A DNA stretch of 53,362 nucleotides from Chara braunii. Lineage: Eukaryota > Streptophyta > Charophyceae > Charales > Characeae. The DNA lies in NCBI GenBank assembly GCA_003427395.1, contig BFEA01000753.1, forward strand, positions 421,911 through 475,272, in the 5' to 3' direction. Under the pieces are notes generated by a model. It saw only the letters and a program-made list of their open reading frames with translations, did no database searches and was not told the origin of the DNA. The position numbers were made by a program, and so were the translations under genes. Shown here piece after piece: positions 31,691 through 53,362 of the stretch (its first letter is position 1; each line of letters begins with the position of its first letter).

Positions 31691-31879
31691 GCCCTCCCCT
31701 ATTATTGTCGTTGATATTGAAAGCTGCCGCCACTATGCGTCAACGTGTCAACAGTTCCACGGCCAACGTCACCCCTGTCAGCGCGTCGCGAGACACCTAC
31801 GTCGCCAACAACAGGCGCCACGTGGCAAAACACCACGCGCGTCTGCCGAGCGCGTGTATAGGCCCAACGCCTGAAGGAC

Positions 31880-34800
31880 CCTCCCCTATGGTCCTTTGCA
31901 TAAGATGCACACCCAATCCAGGGGTACCAAAAAGATTAATTCCTCCAAGTTCTTCCCCACGTGATGCCAATATTTTAGAAGAGGTTTCAACTTTTTTGTC
32001 AGTCCTTTTCTTCTATGTCTCATATGTCCTTTATTCTTATCACCCCCCTTTTGACCCAACTGTTCCACGGGGGGGCCGATAGTATACCCTCCCGTACCGA
32101 CCAGCGATATGGATGTTCCCGAAGAGAGGTTGTCTCGCCACCTCCTCCCACCTAGACAGCCTGCCCTTGTCCGGTAGGGGGAGTTGACGCCACACGCGAA
32201 GGGCCCTGATCCAGAAGTCGTCCCCGACCAAGTCTCGCCTTACAACCCCCCTTTATGTGTTTCTTAAGGATTGGGAGGGGCGGGGAATGAACCAGAAGCG
32301 GTTTTCAAGCCAGGTCAGCGGGTGGATCTCACGAGGGGTCTAGGAAGCCAGATGCGGAATTTGTTCAAGGGTCAAAGCTGCCCACGGGAGATAAGGGGTG
32401 AATAACAACCACCTGATCCATTGGACCGTCAAATTGAATGCCATAACCTGAATAGCCGGGTCCACAATTCCTAGACCCCCTTTGTCTCTAGACTGAATAA
32501 CGATCGGCCAGGCGAGTCTAGTGATCACATTAGAGAGAGTATTGTCCCTCCTCCAGAGCAGCGCATTAACCTCTCTTCAATGCTTTGACAACCTCTTTGC
32601 TGAGGGCCCATATCGCAAATTTGTACCATAGTGAGGCCAGCACCAGATTGTTGATGGCCAAGGTTCTGCCCATCAGTGATGTCCGCTTGTCATTCTAGTG
32701 GGTAATCTTTTCTAGCGCGGGTTTCAAGATCCATTCATCATTCGAGGTTGGTCTGCCAAAGGCGGTCATCATGATGCCCAAAACCCATATCGGAGCCTCC
32801 ATGGGTAGCCATTTAACCTGCGGCTGCTTGAGAGGGTGCACCCCTTGGTGGTGAATCCACCACCTCAAGGTTTTGCAACCCCAATTGACTGTCATGTGGG
32901 ACACGACTGTGAACCGCTCCATGAGGTTACTGATCTCCTTCATATTTGCAGGGGAAGCACCCAGCATGACAGTCGGGTCATCTGCGAACATAGAGCAGAC
33001 CGGGATGACTTATTCTGGGATGGCAGAACTCCAAAGCTTTCTCAAGTCCTTGTTTCAAGTTGTTTGTGCGGAGGTCCGCGACCAGCGTTTCCATTACGAT
33101 AAGGAAGAGAAAAAGGGCTAGCGGGTCCCCTTGGCGGATTGATCTTTGCAGATGTATTTTCGGAGCTAGCATTCCATCGACATGAACTCTCCTCGTGGTG
33201 TTTTGGTGCAGAATTGCGATCCATCTTCAGAAATGGGGACCGAAGTTCATTTTTTTCAAACATTTATCCAGAAAGAAGCAATCCACGTGGTCATATGCTT
33301 TCTCAAAATCAATAAATATTACGCCCGCATTGCATTTATCCTGCCTTGTTAGCCTGAGGAGCTCATTTATCAGGAGAATGTTATCATGGATTCTTTTTCC
33401 TTTGATGAACCCCGTTCGAGAAGGGTGAATCAGAGTTTCCAGAACAGGGATCAGGCGGTTTGCAAGGGCCTTTGCTGCCATCTTACATACAACCGTGAGC
33501 AGGGTTATCGGCCAATAATTCCTGATATCCATTTTATCCCCTTTTATGTGCAACAGGGTGAGGACGCCCTGTCCAATTAACTCCCCCATGCTTTTAGATT
33601 CGCACACATATCCGTAATACTTCATAAGGTCCGGGGCCATCATATCCCAAAATGTCTCCTTGAACTCTTTTGGGAGGCCATCCAAGCCCGCCGCGTTCTC
33701 CTCCTCCATTTGCAGCAAAGCGGTCCAGATTTCCTCCTTGGATAACGGGTAGTCAACTTGTGTTTTTTGTTGTTCAGATAATTCACTTTCCAGTGGTCGG
33801 AGAAAGGTCGCAACCTCGTCTTCCTTTACCTGCTTGTCCCGCTGAGAGCATCTGGATGTGAAGAGGTCCTTGAAGAAAGATCGCGCAATCCATGTACACT
33901 AAGGAGTGGAGGATGCTATCACCTCGCACCCCTGCTTAGGGTCGTACAAAGGCTCTATGCATGTCCTCCGTGTACGCATTCAGGCCAGGCTTTGATTTGC
34001 ATTCCTTCCCATCTTTGTCGGGTGACAGAGATCTGCAACGGTTGTTGTAGGACTTGTAAATTTGTTTGCTGGTTTGGTACTGTGTTCACCGGATCTGGAT
34101 CATCCTGTTGTTCAAGTTCTGATGGATTTGTTGAAGTACCTTTACCTCATGTTCATGTTTGCGGGCCACTAGTTGTGACGAATATTCTTTGCCTTTATTA
34201 TTAAGAAAAAACAAACCATTATTAAACCAGTCAATTTCCTGTGGCATGTTTTGCTTTTGGGTGTGCCAAAATACCCAACAGTCCTTCATATATTTAAGGA
34301 ATGATTTTCGTTGAAGAAGGAAAACATTTAGTTTATAAAAACAGTGCCTTGATCGAGTTTCTTGCGGAACGTCAGGGTAGAGTGCTAAAAGTAACGAGCC
34401 TTGCAAGTCCTCTGAGATAAGGATTAGGTCAATCCCATATCTGGATTGGCCCTCGGCTCCTTCCTTCTGAGGGCAAGAGTAGTACCTCGTATCTGCGTAA
34501 AGCTTCCGGAAGGTATCGAAAAGCTTCAGTGATAGCCATAGGTCCTGTATTATTCGTTCATCTTCCTCAATGTAAGGAGGGGCGGGGGAGGGTATTCTCC
34601 ATTTGTCCATCCATCGGGCCAGGGGCCACATTGCAGTTCCCTGCGATTACGACTGGGACCCCCGTCAGGATCTGCGATTTCAACGTCTCAAAGAAACACC
34701 TTTCCCCCACCCCGTTGGGGACGTAGATACTGGCAATACAAACCACCTCAAGTTTTATCTTAATGAGAATCGAAACCCATCTTCCTTCCTATTGGTCTGC

Positions 34801-34895
34801 TACCCAAAGGATGATGTATGCCCGAGACTCCGCGGGGAGCCATATGGCAGCCCCTGCACTCCCGAGATTTGGAGCGTGTGCTTTGAAGGTTTTAT
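31880..34895 (-). mobile_element. LINE remnant 4: endonuclease plus reverse transcriptase, hairpin-tailed family, both ends truncated
   Basis: This is the most complete LINE in the window. From 34895 leftwards the minus strand encodes the C-terminal half of an APE-type endonuclease (GSAGAAIWLP, CIASIYVPNG, VPVVIAGNCNV, GIDLILISEDLQG). The reverse transcriptase follows: AAGLDGLPKEF, YWPITLLTVVCKMAAKALAN, RTGFIKGKRIHDNIL, VIFIDFEKAYDHVD, RQGDPLALFLFLI and the catalytic FADD box near 32985. Next come the connection domain (GGLGIVDPAIQVMAFNL) and the WRQLPLPDKGRLSRWEEV block shared with remnant 5. It breaks off near LIFLVPLDWVCILCKG at about 31890, without zinc domain or hairpin tail. Stops and frameshifts are present. 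Confidence 0.9.
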
Positions 34896-35436
34896 TATGT
34901 TTGTAATTTCTTGTGTTCTGTGTTAGTTTATCTTATGTTTGTGATGTCTTGTGTTCCGTGTTAGTTTATTTTATGTTTTTAATTCCTTGTGTTCCATGGA
35001 ATGCCGTATTATGTGGTACCACACCCACACATCCCCATGCAGGCCGAGGAACATGGAGAAGAACTCCGACGCTCGGCAGCATCAGGCAGTACTATGTGGG
35101 CAGGTAGGAACATGTGTCGAGGATAATACTACGATCCCTGGTCGGTCTCATGTGGCGCCAACAGTACCATGTAGGTCCGCAATAATGCACATTGAAAAAG
35201 CAAGTGGACCCGCCGGAGCGAGGCTGCGGCGATGTGGAGGGGGTGGGGGGGGGAGGAGTGGAAGAGCGCAAGGAGAAGGCGGTGGAGGAAGGGGAGAGGA
35301 AGCGGGAAGAGAGTGTGAACGCGACTTGCTGGCCTTCCACACTCTCAGTCCTCCTCACCCCTCTCCTCCCCCTCTACTTCCCCCCGCCCGCATTGCCCGG
35401 ACTCCGCACCCGCCCACAGGCCGATCCTTTTTTTTT

Positions 35437-35592
35437 TTTTTTCCATCAATGAATGAATGAATGAATGAATCAACCAATCAATCCACTCCCGAGCGTCCCG
35501 TCAGCCTCCCACCCAACCGATTTTTCCAAACAGAAAACGAAAAACAAATAAATCAATCAGTCAATTGATCGATCAAATTGATTGATTGATCG

Positions 35593-35683
<91 letters not shown>

Positions 35684-36265
35684 NNNNNNNNNNNNNNNNN
35701 NNNNNNNNNNNNNNNNNNNNNNNNNNNNNNNNNNNNNNNNNNNNNNNNNNNNNNNNNNNNNNNNNNNNNNNNNNNNNNNNNNNNNNNNNNNNNNNNNNNN
35801 NNNNNNNNNNNNNNNNNNNNNNNNNNNNNNNNNNNNNNNNNNNNNNNNNNNNNNNNNNNNNNNNNNNNNNNNNNNNNNNNNNNNNNNNGCTCCTCCTCCG
35901 CTCCTCCTCCTCCTCCTAGTCCTCCTCCCCAGCCTCCTCCCGCTCCTCCTGCTGATACTCCCGCCGCATTTTCCTTCCCCCCCCCTCAATCAATCAATCA
36001 ATAAATCGCTTGGTTGATTGATTGATTGATTGGTTGAAAAACAAAAACTAAAAATGAGAACGGGCCGATCTTTTTTTCCCGATTGATCAATCGATCAATC
36101 AATCAATCCACTCTTGTGCCTCCCTTCAACCCTCCACCCGTCCGAATTTTCCAAACAGAAAACGAAAAATCAGTCAATCAATCAATCAATTTATCAATCA
36201 AATTTATTTATGGATTGATTGATTGATTGACTGAGTGTGTGTGTGTGCGTGTGTGAGAGAGAGAG
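35437..36265 (+). repeat. Duplicated module with ATTG/AATC tetranucleotide runs flanking the gap
   Basis: 35450-35650 and 36080-36265 share AATCAATCCACTC, CCAAACAGAAAACGAAAAA, AATCAGTCAAT, GATTGATTGA and then (TG)n(GA)n. The first copy runs into the N gap and the second continues into GAGGGAGGATCC and the polypyrimidine block. Confidence 0.65.
35684..35888. other. Assembly gap of 205 N
   Basis: N run following (TG)n(GA)n and preceding CTCCTCC repeats. The true content and length are unknown. Other single-N joins are at 9724, 11359, 48576 and 50481. Confidence 0.95.
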
Positions 36266-36295
36266 CGAGTGACAGAGAGGGAGGATCCCTGTCCA

Positions 36296-37830
36296 CCCCT
36301 TCCCCCCCCCACCCCTTTCCTCCCTTCCCTCCTTCTGGTTTCCCTACCGCCTCCCGCACGTTCGTTAACCCCCTCTCGGTTTCTCCTCCCACTCCTCCTG
36401 CGCCTCCTCCGCACCTTCCCATTTCCACTCCCACGCCTACTCCCACTCCTAACCTCCTCCCCGTTTCCCCTCCTGCTCCTCCTCCCGCTCCTCCTCCCAC
36501 TCCTCCCGCTGCTCCTCCCATGCCTCCTCCGCCCCTTCCCGTTTCCGCTCCCACTCCTTCTCCAGCTCTGCCTCCCTCACTTCCATCCCACTTTTTCTCC
36601 AGCTCCGCCTCCCTCTCTGCCTCTCGCTCCTCCTTCTCCCGCTCCTCCCGCTCGTCCTCCCGCTGCTCATCCACCAAACAATGTGACAAAAATTTCCCTA
36701 CCCGCCTCCCGCGCGTTTGTTAACCCCCTCCCCATTTCTCGTCCTGCTCCTCCTCCGCCTCCCTCTCTGCCTCTCGCTCCTTCTCCCGCTCCTCCCGCTC
36801 GTCCTCCCGCTGCTCATCCACCAAACAACGTGACAAAGATTTCCCTACCCGCCTCCCGCGCGTTTGTTAACCCACTCCCCATTTCTCGTCCTGCTCCTCC
36901 TCCCGCTCCTAGCCTTCTCCCCGTTTCCCTCCTTCTCCTCCTCCCGCTCCTTCTCCCACGCCTCCTCCACCCCTTCCCATTTCCCCTCCCGCTCCTTCTC
37001 CGGATCCACCTCCCGCTCTTCCTCCTGCTCCTCCTCCCTCTCCTTCTCCCACTTCTCCCGCTCCTTCTCCCGCTGCTCCCGCTCCTCCTCTGCCAAACAA
37101 CGTGACAAAGATCCCGCCATGACCATCTCCTATGAATAAAAAAAAACAGAAAAAAGCCTCCCACCTCCTCCTCTGCCCCTTCCCGTTTCCCCTCCCGCTC
37201 CTTCTCCAGCTCCTCCTCCCACTCCTCCTTCTCCCACTCCTTCCACTCCTTCTCCTGCTCCTTCTACCGCTCCTCCCGCTCCTCCCGCTCCTCCCGCTCC
37301 TCCGCCAAACAATGTGACAAAGATCCCGCCATAGCCATCTCCTACGGAAAAAAGAAGGCCCACCACGTGGCTATCCACAGAGAGAGAGAGACTGACCTCC
37401 CGCTGCTCTTCCACCACAACTTCATTCTCCTCCCGCTCCTCCCGCTCCTCCTCCCGCTCGCGCGCCTTCTCCCACTTGTCCTCCCGCTCCTCCCGCTCCT
37501 CCCGCTCCCGCGCCTTCTGCCACTTGTCCTCCCGCTCCCGCTCCTTCTCCCGCTCCCCCTCCCTCTCCTTCTCCCGCTCCCCCTCCTGCTGCTGCTCCTG
37601 CTCCTCCTGCTCCTCCTCCTCCTCCTTCTCCCGGTGCTTTTCCTGCTCTTCCCCCCATTCCCGCCTCTCCTCCCGCTCCTTCTCCCGCTCCTCCCGCTTC
37701 TCCTCCTCCTGTACCTCCTCCTGCTCACCAGGATCCCCTCTCCTCCCTCCATCTTCCCTCTTCCTCTATCCTCACCAGGATCCCCTCTCCTCCCTCCATC
37801 TTCCCTCTTCCTCCATCCTTACCTCCGTCA
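36296..37830 (+). repeat. 1.5 kb polypyrimidine minisatellite based on CTCCTCCCGCTCC
   Basis: Almost every base is C or T on plus, in units such as CTCCTCCCGCTCC and CCTTCTCCCGCTCC. Every frame is open for long stretches (Pro/Leu-rich on plus; Gly/Arg/Glu-rich on minus), so ORFs are not evidence of genes. Within it, a block with CCAAACAAYGTGACAAAGAT is repeated at 36674, 36821, 37095 and 37308; the first two are a direct duplication of about 147 bp. Confidence 0.75.
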
Positions 37831-39443
37831 TCCATCCTCCCCCGTGCGTGGTCGCACTCATGACTGTGCATGTCAAAGATTACCGTCGCACGCCCGTTTG
37901 CTCTCTTCCTCACCCGCTCCTCCTCCCTCGATGTTTCCTGATTCCGAAGTTTTGGGACGTCTACAGCAACACCCAGCGTCCAACCGGGGGGGCCAACGGG
38001 AAAGAATTGCTAACCTGCACGGTGCCCAGGAAACGTCAAGGGATCCTGCCCAGCTGGTCCACCGTGAAGCGACACGACTGCCGCCACGGTCCCGTACCTG
38101 GCCCTTGCTTCAGGCCCGCCCCTCTCTCGCCCGTGGTTGCCCCCGCGGCTCCCCATGCGACCCGCCGGTCCCTCTGGATTTCCTCCCGGGTACCGCGGGC
38201 CCCTGCCACGGTTTCTCGTGTGCACGTGGTCGCATGTGTTGCTGGGCCCTTTGTAACTTTTGAGAGTATAGAGATAGAGAAGAGATAGAGATAGAGAAAA
38301 GATTTTGAAAAATGGTGCTCAACATACTTCAGAGCCCTCGTCCCACTCGCACCGCTGAGTTGAGCTACCTCAACGGTGTGACAGCTTTTCAAGCATTTTT
38401 TTATTCCGTAGAAAAGAAGAATGCATTTGTTTTTTATTTTTCTTTTCCCGCCCACACATTTCTTTGGAGTTTTGGTTTTCTTTCCCCTGGAGCAAGTCGA
38501 TCCATGTCACTGCTCCTGTCGGCTCCTGCCGTCGTCTCTCTAGCGGCTATGGCCCCAAGATCATCTCTCGCACTATGTTCACCACAGTGTGAAAAATCAA
38601 AGCATCTTTCAAAATTGCTCAACCCCCCAGACTGCTGCTGTACCGTCCCTTACATTTCTGACGGTTGCGGCCAAGAAGATTTTCTTTTTTTCAAATTGCA
38701 TATTTTAATCGCACAAGCTGTGCACCTCTCATACGTCCCCACCACCCCATTTGCTCCCTCTTTTTTTTTTTTTTCAGATTGACAGCACTGCAGCAGGAAG
38801 AAGACAGTGAACCAGGAGACTCTGAGAGAGGTTCTACCTAGGCCATTTTCCCAGGCGCCCAGGCACCCAAGTTGTGCCCGGAAACACGCCCGGGTGACCG
38901 GCCAGGCATGACCCCCGGGCAGGGGTCCCGGGCAGCCCCAGCCCCAGCGCCAAAAAAAAAAAAAAAAAAAAGTTCTGGGAAAAAAAACATGTTGTAGAAT
39001 TGCAATACAAACAACCTTTGGATGAGGGTCACATCAGAATTCCTCGCGGAACTGAAGATAAAAAAGAAAATAACCGAATCACACCAAGGCACCCCCCTTT
39101 AAACCCCTTTAGCCCCTTTTAAAATATTGTATACCCCTTGCCCCCCCCCTTTAAAGCCAACACTCGAAAAAAGAAAAGAGCCCGGATTTGGGCTCCTCTC
39201 CGAGAGCACAGAAAACCCCCATCGCCGAATTTCTTTTTCCCCTATTCTTTTCCCCATGCCCGGGTATCCCGGGCGTCAGACTCCCCCGGGCATGAATCAT
39301 GCCCGGGTGAACGGCCGGTCCAGACCGGACCGGCCAATCACGAAAATCTTCCGAGGGTTCTACGACATTCTCCTCTTTTTTGAAGTTTTCTCTCTTTCCC
39401 CTACTATCATCCTCCCCTCTAGCCTTCCCCTTGCACTCTCCTC
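37831..39443. other. Region downstream of HEMB stop: CCCGGG-rich repeats, no supported gene
   Basis: 38836-38945 and 39255-39340 are GC-rich arms with GCCCGGG and GGCCGGTCC/GGACCGGCC inverted words around an A20 run and a family B-like core (GATGAGGGTCACATCAGAAT), suggesting a further foldback element in or just past the HEMB 3' UTR. ORFs at 37476-38288 derive from the polypyrimidine block. Confidence 0.45.
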
Positions 39444-53110
<13,667 letters not shown>

Positions 53111-53308
53111 CTACCCAACCATAAATTGCCCGATTTTGAGACATTCCTTCTTTTCTCAATGTTTTTTCTTCTTCCGGGAAAGCGAAACACATAGCTGTCT
53201 CCTTCTATCCTCGGGAGCACAAGTTCCTAACTCCCCCTCCCCCTTGCTCCATCCCCTGCCCCCCATCTATCTCTCTGTGCCTCTTTGGCTTCAAACACAC
53301 ACACACAC

Positions 53309-53309
53309 A

Positions 53310-53362
<53 letters not shown>
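53309..53362 (+). repeat. (CT)n at right edge
   Basis: Simple repeat running out of the window, in the HEMB intron upstream of exon A. Confidence 0.9.

Noticed and set aside
34086-34631. Independent endonuclease gene
   Set aside because: Followed in order by reverse transcriptase sequence on the same strand; part of a LINE.
36204-38288. Long Pro/Leu- and Arg/Glu-rich ORFs
   Set aside because: All frames are open because of the two-letter pyrimidine composition.
38312-38782. 156-codon plus ORF next to the HEMB 3' end
   Set aside because: No domain, ends in poly-Phe from a T run, and lies in repeat-flanked DNA.

Overview
The window is nuclear DNA of a photosynthetic eukaryote, most likely a streptophyte (plant-lineage) genome. 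The clearest gene is a multi-exon, plant-like delta-aminolevulinate dehydratase with GT-AG introns of 1.2-5.2 kb. There is also a plant-type small heat shock protein, a fragment that looks like mitochondrial ccmF, a U6 snRNA retropseudogene, and a very heavy load of LINEs, tRNA-derived SINEs, TIR/foldback elements and microsatellites. The low gene density and long (GA/CT)n, (GT)n and (TA)n tracts would fit a charophyte such as Chara. That is inference; nothing in the window proves the species.

Layout. 0-8 kb is an AT-rich repeat field: three copies of a ~510 bp TIR element (one split by a nested 0.93 kb element), TTCGG-rich foldback elements, and an irregular array of eight copies of a 20 bp motif. 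8-13 kb holds tRNA-like SINE pieces, a composite array in which each unit carries its own microsatellite, a U6 pseudogene, a TIR element with a perfect 8 bp target-site duplication, and an inverted-repeat element with ~85 bp termini. 13-19 kb is the first gene-like island: a TATA-preceded Lys/Glu-rich ORF, a ccmF-like fragment, and an Hsp20 gene followed by a broken copy of its own 3' end. 19-22 kb contains two inverted copies of a TIR element flanked by CCTAGTGG, and a 68 bp G run. 22-35 kb is dominated by four LINE remnants, one of them (31.9-34.9 kb) with both endonuclease and reverse transcriptase parts. 35-38 kb is polypyrimidine minisatellite with a 205 bp assembly gap.

39.4-53.1 kb, minus strand, is the 3' part of the HEMB gene (five exons, 172 codons plus stop; the 5' exons lie beyond the right edge). 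Its introns have absorbed a Ty3/Gypsy pol fragment, a LINE in antisense orientation, SINEs and TIR elements. The reading frame stays continuous across all five exons, so the gene looks intact.

The most distinctive pattern is a short hairpin of the form CTGRR-CCCGGTT-YYCAG found at the 3' ends of one LINE family. Its stem pairs vary in a compensating way. The same tail occurs on a ~300 bp retroposon inserted in an older LINE with a 7 bp target-site duplication. No multi-gene functional system such as a defence or biosynthetic cluster is visible.
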